NCBI GenBank assembly: GCA_030454085.1
Contig: JAKDJD010000050.1
Span: 1-14,672 of the forward strand
Length of the DNA: 14,672 bases
Reading direction: 5' to 3'
DNA from: Kocuria sp.
GTDB lineage: Bacteria; Actinomycetota; Actinomycetes; Actinomycetales; Micrococcaceae
Made by a program: the position numbers and the translations under genes. The notes under the pieces were generated by a model. That model searched no databases, was not told where the DNA came from, and was given only the letters and a program-made list of their open reading frames with translations. Positions 9,849 through 14,672 of this stretch are shown piece by piece (position 1 is the first letter of the stretch; the number at the start of each line of letters is the position of its first letter).

Positions 9849-9999
9849 CTTGTCCTCTGTACGAGTCCGGGGTCCCGGTGCGGAAGCATGCGAGTCCCGG
9901 CTGGAATTGCGCTGTCTGCCTGTCGACCCAAAGTAACAAAGGGCGACGGGCGGTCCGTGGCGCCGTGCCGACGAACCTGGGGACGGGGTATGTCCCGGT

Positions 10000-10281
10000 C
10001 TACCCTACCGACCCGAGGACCGGATTCCACGCACGAACTTCGTGCGCGGTCACGACGCCGTGGACGACCATGGGGTCCTTGGCCAGCAGAGACTCGACGT
10101 CGTCGGCGGTCTCGGCGGAGAAGATCAGCAGGGCACCCTCGGCGCCATCGTCGGTATACGGGCCGGACGCCAACAGATGGCCCTGGTCCAACAGGCTCCC
10201 GAGGTATTCGCGGTGTTGGCCTCGATGGGCGGCCTGCTGGTCTGCCGGGCCGTACGAATAGTGGACGACGAAGTGGGCCAT
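10000..10281 (-). CDS. YciI-like protein
   Basis: A 93-residue YciI/YCII-domain protein with a ferredoxin-like fold; the family's functions are mostly unknown and some members have lyase-like or dehalogenase-like activity. Seen: the N-terminal strand FVVHYSY (4-10), a helix with the conserved histidine in [10 protein letters not shown] (18-27), the turn GHLLASGPY (34-42), LLIFSAET (51-58) and the conserved aspartate in KDPMVVHGV (68-76). His19/His23 and Asp69 are the candidate active-site residues. It is a complete single-domain protein. ATG at 10281 is preceded by GGAAGGAA. It diverges from birA across about 100 nt and lies 151 nt upstream of the carboxyltransferase gene on the same strand, so it may or may not share that transcript. 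No function is assigned. Confidence 0.87.
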   Translation of the reverse strand: MAHFVVHYSYGPADQQAAHRGQHREYLGSLLDQGHLLASGPYTDDGAEGALLIFSAETADDVESLLAKDPMVVHGVVTAHEVRAWNPVLGSVG

Positions 10282-10383
10282 GGTGTTCCTTCCGAGCGGA
10301 GTTGGCTTTCCGCCTCTAAACTAGCTCACAACACGTCACCGCAGGTGGCGTACCGGACGCCGATCGAGAGAGAGCATCGCTGT
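10282..10383. promoter_or_regulatory. Divergent intergenic region between YciI-like gene and birA
   Basis: These 102 nt separate two divergently transcribed genes, so promoters for both should lie here. A short AT-richer patch (TCTAAACTAGCT, 10315-10326) is the most promoter-like segment, but I could not match a -35 at proper spacing on either strand. The call rests on the gene arrangement, not on a recognised site. Confidence 0.4.
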
Positions 10384-11286
10384 ATGACCACGAGGAGCGC
10401 GAAGCCCCTGGACGCCGAGCGGCTGTTGCCGGGTCCCGGGCAGGACTACCGGCTCATCGGCGCCCCCGTCGAGCTCGTGGACGAGATCGGATCCACCAAC
10501 GACGAACTGGCGCATCGACTGACCCGTTCCGAAGACGTCTCCCACCTCGCGGCCCTCCTCACAGAACACCAGGTCTCCGGCAAGGGCCGGAGGGATCGAG
10601 TGTGGACCGCGCCCAAATACAGTTCGGCCGTGGTCTCCTTCGCCGTGCGATCGCACGCGGGCGAGCAGCCGTTGCCAAATGATTCCCTGCACTGGGTCAC
10701 ACCGTTGCTGGCCCTGGCGGCACGCACGGCGATCCGGCAGACGACCGGGCTCCCCGTGGACATCAAATGGCCGAACGACCTGTTGATCAACGGTCGCAAG
10801 GTTGCCGGGATCCTCGCTCGCGTGGTCCCCATCGGGCCGGAGACACTCGACGTCGTTGTTGGCATCGGAATCAACGCCAACATCGATGCCGACCTGCTCC
10901 CAGTCGAGACCGCGACGTCGTTGCGCGCCGAGCTCGGGGGCGACGTGGACCGGACCGAGATCCTGATCAGGGTCATCCGCGAGTTCCGTGCCTCGGTCCA
11001 GGAATTTTGTGCGACCGGCGGTGACCCGGCGCTGCCCCGCGGCGCGAAGCCTTCCCTCGTGGCCGAGCTCCGTGAGGAACTGGACACCCTGGGCCGTCGA
11101 GTCCTCGTCCAGATGATGGATCCTGCCCCGGACTTCACGGGTCTCGCTCACGACATCGACGAGGACGGTTCCCTCCTCGTCCGCTGCGACGACGGAACGG
11201 ACAGAACCGTCGCGGTCGGCGACGTGGTCCATCTCAGGCCGGAAAACGGGTCCTGGGCCGACGTCGCCGGAACGGGGATCGCGTGA
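10384..11286 (+). CDS. birA: Biotin-[acetyl-CoA-carboxylase] ligase (monofunctional)
   Basis: A 300-residue biotin protein ligase that makes biotinyl-5'-AMP and attaches biotin to the AMKM lysine of the BCCP domain encoded at 313-2130. Seen: EIGSTNDEL (34-42), the biotinyl-AMP loop KGRRDRVW (67-74, variant of GRGRxGRxW), KWPNDLL (128-134), the active lysine region GRKVAGIL (137-144, Lys139), GIGIN (160-164), and a C-terminal SH3-like domain from about 235 (TLGRRVLV, VAVGDVVHL). The 30 residues before the catalytic core contain no helix-turn-helix, so it should not act as a repressor. ATG at 10384 is supported by GAGAGAGAG 9 nt upstream and by family length; the frame is open farther upstream but without homologous sequence. 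It overlaps the next gene by 4 nt (GTGA), implying coupled translation. Confidence 0.93.
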   Translation: MTTRSAKPLDAERLLPGPGQDYRLIGAPVELVDEIGSTNDELAHRLTRSEDVSHLAALLTEHQVSGKGRRDRVWTAPKYSSAVVSFAVRSHAGEQPLPNDSLHWVTPLLALAARTAIRQTTGLPVDIKWPNDLLINGRKVAGILARVVPIGPETLDVVVGIGINANIDADLLPVETATSLRAELGGDVDRTEILIRVIREFRASVQEFCATGGDPALPRGAKPSLVAELREELDTLGRRVLVQMMDPAPDFTGLAHDIDEDGSLLVRCDDGTDRTVAVGDVVHLRPENGSWADVAGTGIA

Positions 11287-11759
11287 AATTCCGTGATTCC
11301 CTCGACCCGGGTGAGCACGTCATTACGTGCAACCGGGCTCACGCCCTCAAACTCCTGAGACCGGCCATCGTGCTTCTGATCGCGATCTTCGCGACGAACT
11401 TTCTCCAGGTGGTGACGGCTGGGCATTCGGGCTGGACCGCGGTCGGGCCGATCATTCTGGTGGCCGCGCTCGTGTACGTCGTCGTGCGGTTCATCAAATG
11501 GGCCACGACCGGGTACGCACTGACCAACCGGCGTATTGTCGTGTTCCGCGGCGTCGGTGGGGGCGGGCCGGTGTCGATTCCCCTCGAGTACGTCGCCGGG
11601 GTCGTCGGGCCCAAGGGTGGGGCTCGCCTGACCGGTTGCGGCACGATCCGGATATCGGCCAGGGGCCAGACCTTCGAGCTGACCTGCCAGAAGGATCCGG
11701 GGCGATTCTCGGACCTGTGCTATCGGGCCCACCTGCGCCGAGTAAACGCTCTGCGTTGA
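11283..11759 (+). CDS. Membrane protein with bacterial PH domain (bPH2/DUF304-like)
   Basis: A 158-residue protein of the small actinobacterial PH-domain family; the biochemical role is unknown. Two membrane segments are visible at about 24-46 and 53-71, then a bacterial PH-like domain at about 74-152 that begins with the typical WATTGYALTNRRIVVFRG (73-90) and includes the strand ISARGQTFELTC. The N-terminus has the family motif LDPGEHVI (7-14). The GTG start at 11283 overlaps the birA stop, so the two are co-translated. A homologue next to birA in M. tuberculosis (Rv3278c, from memory) shows that this pairing is old. The PH domain should face the cytoplasm. A link to membrane lipid state or to carboxylase regulation is speculation. 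Confidence 0.85.
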   Translation: MKFRDSLDPGEHVITCNRAHALKLLRPAIVLLIAIFATNFLQVVTAGHSGWTAVGPIILVAALVYVVVRFIKWATTGYALTNRRIVVFRGVGGGGPVSIPLEYVAGVVGPKGGARLTGCGTIRISARGQTFELTCQKDPGRFSDLCYRAHLRRVNALR

Positions 11760-11815
11760 CCCTGAGTCTCCGGGGAATACTACCGGGAACGGCCCTGTGA
11801 TCTGTAGCATGAGAA

Positions 11816-11832
11816 CGAGGTGTGAAACCTCG
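11816..11832 (+). promoter_or_regulatory. Hairpin in the leader of the cyclase gene
   Basis: CGAGGT (11816-11821) and ACCTCG (11827-11832) form a perfect 6-bp stem with a GTGAA loop, 71 nt before the proposed GTG start. It lies in the 144-nt gap between the PH-domain gene and the cyclase. It may be a leader structure or an operator half-site pair; it has no T-tail, so it is not a standard terminator. Pairing seen; role unknown. Confidence 0.35.
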
Positions 11833-11903
11833 GGGACAGTCGAGCGCGCTCTGCGCCAGCGAGCCCGCAGCCAGCCATGAGTCAAGGAAGGTGGAGCACG
11901 CTA

Positions 11904-13040
11904 GTGCCGCAGGAGGAACCCGAAGGCAATCCGGTCTATACAGGACCTCAAACGAGTCAGCTCAACCTCCAGAACCCGGCTCAGTTCAACCTGTACAAGT
12001 CCGACGACGCCAAGGCCGCCGTCGGTGCCCTTGAGCGCGCCCTCCTGGGGGAGAACCGCTCCATGACTCGCCGCGAGGCCGCCCGCGGGGGCGACGTCTC
12101 GCTCCTGTCCGCCCGGAAGATTTGGCGGGCGCTGGGGATGCCGAATCTCAAGGACGAGGACGTCTACTTCACCGGCTCGGATTCCGAGGCCCTCGGCACC
12201 GTGTCGGCCATGGTTCGCAGCGGGCATGTGACCGAGGACGGCATCCTCTCGATCGTGCGCTCCGTGGGCCAGATGATGGACCGCATGGTCGCGTGGCAGG
12301 TCGAGGCCCTGGTCGAGGACATGGTCGCCCACCAGGGCATGAGCGACGCCGAGGCTCGGCGCGAACTGCTCAACGTGCTCCCGGAGCTGCTGAACGAACT
12401 CGAGGACCTCATGCGCTACGGCTATCGGCGGCAGCTCAATGCCGCCGTCGTGCGCTTGGCCCTGAAGGCGGAGAAGCCCGTGGTCGGCAACGACGACGCC
12501 GTCACCGACTACCGATCGCTCCCGCTCGTCCGCGGCATCGGTTTTGCGGACCTCGTGTCCTTCACATCCCTGTCCCGTCAGATGAGCGAGAAGACACTCG
12601 CTAGCCTGGTCCAGCACTTCGAGCAGCGTTGCGCGGAGGTCGTGGCGGTCGGGGGCGGCCGCATCATTAAGACTGTCGGGGACGAAGTCCTGTTCATGAC
12701 CGAATCTCCGGAAGCCGGCGCCCGTATCTCTCTGACGCTGTCGCAGATCATCCGTGAGGATCCGAATCTCCCGGAGGCGCGCGTTGCTTTTGTCTGGGGG
12801 CGGATTCTGCCTAGGCTGGGGGACGTATACGGTCCGACCGTCAATCTCGCATCGCGTCTCGTCGCGCTCGCGGAACCTGGTTCGGTCATGACCGATGCAT
12901 CTACCGCCAACGTGCTCGAGGGCGACGAACGTTTCGTGATGAATCCCCAGGGGGTGCGCAACGTTCGCGGCTTCGGAGACGTCCGCCCCGTGTCGCTCGC
13001 TCCGGGCGTGGGAACCGAATTGGAGATTGACTTCGAATGA
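11904..13040 (+). CDS. Class III adenylate/guanylate cyclase with Rv1264-like regulatory N-terminus
   Basis: A 378-residue soluble nucleotide cyclase, most likely making cAMP. The N-terminal half (about 45-190) is an all-helical region resembling the autoinhibitory, pH-sensing domain of mycobacterial Rv1264. The cyclase domain follows at about 200-365. Numbered from the GTG start, catalytic residues are complete: metal Asp216 (GFADLVSFT) and Asp260 (TVGDEV), base-specifying Lys256 and Asp307 (LGDVYG), and transition-state Asn314 and Arg318 (VNLASRL). The Lys/Asp pair favours ATP. Start: GTG at 11904 has AAGGAAGGTGGAG 7 nt upstream. The in-frame ATG at 11877, nine codons earlier, has no such site and would place that purine-rich stretch inside the gene; the longer form would be 387 residues. 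It has no membrane segments. The stop overlaps the PP2C start (ATGA), so the two are translationally coupled. Confidence 0.9.
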   Translation: MPQEEPEGNPVYTGPQTSQLNLQNPAQFNLYKSDDAKAAVGALERALLGENRSMTRREAARGGDVSLLSARKIWRALGMPNLKDEDVYFTGSDSEALGTVSAMVRSGHVTEDGILSIVRSVGQMMDRMVAWQVEALVEDMVAHQGMSDAEARRELLNVLPELLNELEDLMRYGYRRQLNAAVVRLALKAEKPVVGNDDAVTDYRSLPLVRGIGFADLVSFTSLSRQMSEKTLASLVQHFEQRCAEVVAVGGGRIIKTVGDEVLFMTESPEAGARISLTLSQIIREDPNLPEARVAFVWGRILPRLGDVYGPTVNLASRLVALAEPGSVMTDASTANVLEGDERFVMNPQGVRNVRGFGDVRPVSLAPGVGTELEIDFE

Positions 13041-14113
13041 CCGAATCGCTCGACCTCGCAACGTGCGTTGGGGCCACGACCAACAAGGGCAGTCATCGTT
13101 CCAACAACGAAGACTCCTTGGTGTCCATTGGCAATCTGTGTGCCGTGGCCGACGGTATGGGTGGGCACGAGGCCGGTGAGGTGGCCAGCGCCATGTGCGT
13201 CAATACCCTGGCCGAAGCCGAGCTCTTTCGTACGTTGTCCTTCGAGGTCGAACCCGCGGAGGTCCATGCGGAGGATTCGAAGGGACTGTTCAAGCGGCGT
13301 CGTCGGGCCACGTCGAACCTCAACGCGAAGATCATGGAGATCCTCAACGACATCAAGGGCGTGATCGGCGAGGCGGACGAGAGCATCAAGTCGGCAGCCG
13401 CCATGCGCGCAGGCACAACGCTCACGGGAGCCTGGCTCGTCAAGATCGGTGGCCAGAATATGTGGATCATCTTCAACGTCGGGGACTCGCGCACGTATCG
13501 ACTCCGGCGGGACACCGACGAACCCATCAGCGACACGCCGACCTCCGTCTCGCAGACGCCCATCGAAGGCGTGAGCCTCGAACAGATCACGGTGGACCAC
13601 TCCGAGGTCCAGTACCTGGTCGACACGGGGCAGATCACGGCCCTCGAGGCCCTCACCCACCCGAGGCGCAACGTGATTACGCGCGCCTTGGGAACGGGCA
13701 ATTACTGGGAACCCGATTTCTGGGTCATCCCTGCGAAACCGGGCGATCGTCTGATGATGTGCTCGGACGGCCTTTCCGGAGAGCTGTCCAATGAATACAT
13801 GGCCAGGGTCCTGTCGACCGTCGTCCACCCCAAGGACGCTTCGGCTGTTCTCCAGGCGGCGGCGATCCGCGCGGGCGGGCGGGACAACATCTCGGTCATC
13901 GTCGCCGACGCCGTGCAGGCCGGTTCCTGTCAGAACCACGGGTGCGACGGCGACACGGACGGCGTGGACCGTGCCGAGAGCGATGACGGCGTGATCGACC
14001 TGGACAACTGGCACGCCAACGACCTCAGCGATCCCGAGAAGACCGGCGACCGCCCGGACGGCCCATTGGCCACGAACGAGAAGCTACCCGGCGCCGACGA
14101 CGAAGACCGGTAG
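13037..14113 (+). CDS. PP2C-family Ser/Thr protein phosphatase
   Basis: A 358-residue metal-dependent phosphatase removing phosphate from Ser/Thr of proteins modified by Hanks-type kinases. Family motifs in order: RSNNEDS (21-27), VADGMGGHEAG (37-47), GTTLTGAWL (126-134), NVGDSRTYRLR (147-157), LTHPRRNVITRALG (206-219), MCSDGLSGEL (241-250) and GGRDNISVIVAD (280-291). The metal-binding aspartates Asp26, Asp39, Asp244 and Asp283 are all present, so it should be active. Unlike mycobacterial PstP it has no membrane segment. Unusual parts are a charged insertion at about 68-120 (including FKRRRR at 85-90) and an acidic, probably disordered tail from about 296 to 358. The ATG start at 13037 overlaps the cyclase stop by 4 nt. 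No kinase or FHA gene is in the window, so its target is unknown; the cyclase or one of its regulators is a possible partner. Confidence 0.92.
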   Translation: MTESLDLATCVGATTNKGSHRSNNEDSLVSIGNLCAVADGMGGHEAGEVASAMCVNTLAEAELFRTLSFEVEPAEVHAEDSKGLFKRRRRATSNLNAKIMEILNDIKGVIGEADESIKSAAAMRAGTTLTGAWLVKIGGQNMWIIFNVGDSRTYRLRRDTDEPISDTPTSVSQTPIEGVSLEQITVDHSEVQYLVDTGQITALEALTHPRRNVITRALGTGNYWEPDFWVIPAKPGDRLMMCSDGLSGELSNEYMARVLSTVVHPKDASAVLQAAAIRAGGRDNISVIVADAVQAGSCQNHGCDGDTDGVDRAESDDGVIDLDNWHANDLSDPEKTGDRPDGPLATNEKLPGADDEDR

Positions 14114-14119
14114 GTCTTT
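14103..14119 (+). terminator. Possible weak terminator at the end of the phosphatase gene
   Basis: AAGACC (14103-14108) and GGTCTT (14113-14118) form a perfect 6-bp stem with a GGTA loop that spans the phosphatase stop codon, followed only by TCCC. The stem is short and the T-run is three bases, so efficiency is doubtful. The repeat array farther down may also end transcription. Confidence 0.3.
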
Positions 14120-14179
14120 CCCACTCGCGCCGGCGCTGGGGCTGGCGTTGGGTGCCGGGCTGGGCGTCCGGGCTGGGTG

Positions 14180-14330
14180 CCGAGGCGGCAGTTTCGAGCG
14201 CCATCTGCCTGCGAGATGGCAGTATTGAGCGATTTTCGCCGCTGGAACCGCTCGGTACTGCCACGTCGTGCTGAGTCTTGCTCACAGTTGCCACCTCGTC
14301 CTGGATGTCGCGCGGGATTGTCACCTCATG
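14180..14330. repeat. Dyad-symmetric array of 20-nt repeats with about 30-nt period
   Basis: Approximate consensus GCTCRRTACTGCCACCTCGT. Plus-strand units start at 14250 (GCTCGGTACTGCCACGTCGT), 14280 (GCTCACAGTTGCCACCTCGT) and 14310 (GCGCGGGATTGTCACCTCAT), exactly 30 nt apart. Minus-strand units start at 14230 (GCTCAATACTGCCATCTCGC) and 14199 (GCTCGAAACTGCCGCCTCGG). The two sets point away from a centre near 14240, so the block forms an imperfect inverted repeat of about 120 nt that could fold into one long hairpin or cruciform. Also inside it is GCCATCT/AGATGGC (14200-14206, 14214-14220). No protein or known RNA family recognised. Confidence 0.7.
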
Positions 14331-14376
14331 GGCGCCTGGCCAGGGTCGGGAGGACGTAGTCGGCGTCGCAAGTCGT

Positions 14377-14461
14377 GTTGAGTGGTGGTTGGCCGATCGA
14401 GTGCTGGTTACCCGACGACGTCGTGCCCTAGCGGAACCGTGTTGGGAGGCGGTTGCCCGAT
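14377..14461 (-). repeat. Inverted copies of the TCGGGTAACC repeat
   Basis: Read on the minus strand, three units resemble the consensus TCGGGTAACCGCCACCTAAC: TCGGGCAACCGCCTCCCAAC (14441-14460), TCGGGTAACCAGCACT (14400-14415) and TCGGCCAACCACCACTCAAC (14377-14396). They face the plus-strand copies that begin at about 14494, so this and the next block are in inverted orientation. Confidence 0.65.
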
Positions 14462-14480
14462 GGTGAGGTGTTTTCCCGCC

Positions 14481-14620
14481 TTGGGTGGGGTTCTAACCGC
14501 CACCTAACGAGGGCAATCGGCTCGGAATCGGGTAACCGCCACCTAATAAGGGGAGGCCAAGGCACGGGTGGGGTCTCGCGTAGCAGGCTAAGCGCCTCCG
14601 AATCGGGTAACCGCCGCCCA
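14481..14620 (+). repeat. Direct copies of the TCGGGTAACC repeat, right-edge block
   Basis: Plus-strand units: TTCTAACCGCCACCTAACG (14491-14509), TCGGGTAACCGCCACCTAAT (14528-14547) and TCGGGTAACCGCCGCCCA (14603-14620). The first two repeat the left-edge pair (4-70) with identical internal spacing and no gaps. The third, with its 5' flank AGCGCCTCCG from 14591, is closest to the left-edge copy at 39-68 (27/30). The copies are diverged, not recent duplicates. Confidence 0.75.
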
Positions 14621-14672
14621 CCGGCGGCATCCGGGCCTCCGTGAGATACCTGGCTTCTCAGGATGCGGCGAG

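Larger units (their letters stand above)
14114..14672. other. Gene-free right edge with dense repeat array
   Basis: About 560 nt with no supportable gene; open frames here are short, low-complexity translations of the repeats. From left to right it holds a G-rich segment with imperfect GGGCTGGGTGCC/GGGCTGGGCGTCC direct repeats (about 14140-14182), the dyad array of 20-nt units (14180-14330), minus-strand copies of the second unit (14377-14461) and plus-strand copies (14494-14620). Confidence 0.75.

Noticed and set aside
12578..14014. 478-codon minus-strand frame opposite the cyclase and phosphatase
   Set aside because: It is a shadow spanning two clear plus-strand genes, with no recognisable motif.
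14127..14136. GCGCCGGCGC palindrome after the phosphatase gene
   Set aside because: A 10-bp GC palindrome with no loop or T-run is expected by chance at this base composition.
14180..14620. CRISPR array
   Set aside because: Units are degenerate, occur on both strands, have about 10-nt gaps rather than 30-nt spacers, and no cas gene is present.
14453..14644. 63-codon plus-strand frame at the right edge with repeated SESGNRHL-like peptides
   Set aside because: The peptide repeats only reflect the DNA repeats; no ribosome binding site, and unrelated frames are used at the left edge.

Overview
This is a GC-rich stretch of an actinobacterial chromosome. The gene content (a two-subunit acyl-CoA carboxylase with a small epsilon subunit, an Rv1264-like class III cyclase, frequent GTG starts) fits Actinomycetota, and I would guess Micrococcales. 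The genus is not readable from the sequence. Twelve protein genes are supported. The left eight lie on the minus strand together with a YciI-like gene, and the right four lie on the plus strand, diverging from a gap at about 10282-10383.

The core is an acyl-CoA carboxylase and biotin locus. On the minus strand are accB-type carboxyltransferase, accE-type epsilon subunit, maf, and an accA3-type biotin carboxylase/BCCP fusion. On the plus strand, birA (which biotinylates that BCCP) overlaps a small membrane PH-domain gene. This matches, from memory, the M. tuberculosis neighbourhood Rv3278c-Rv3285 (PH protein, birA, accD5, accE5, maf, accA3). Here three unrelated genes sit between accE and maf: a DUF885 putative metallopeptidase, a dicarboxylate/amino-acid:cation symporter and an acetaldehyde-type aldehyde dehydrogenase. 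Strong hairpin terminators after accE and after the symporter separate these transcription units. A YciI-like gene sits between the carboxyltransferase and birA.

To the right, a class III adenylate/guanylate cyclase with an Rv1264-like regulatory N-terminus overlaps by 4 nt a soluble PP2C Ser/Thr phosphatase, a likely two-gene signalling operon.

Both ends of the window are gene-free (1-312 and 14114-14672) and carry related short degenerate repeats. The right end is the most unusual part. It has a dyad-symmetric array of a 20-nt unit with a period of about 30 nt, centred near 14240. This is followed by inverted and direct copies of a second, related unit (core TCGGGTAACCGCCACCTAAC) that also occurs at the left edge with the same internal spacing. 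Other points of interest are a symporter that has lost several conserved sodium-site residues, a maf start codon inside an inverted repeat, and a possible leaderless promoter overlapping the accA3 ribosome binding site.
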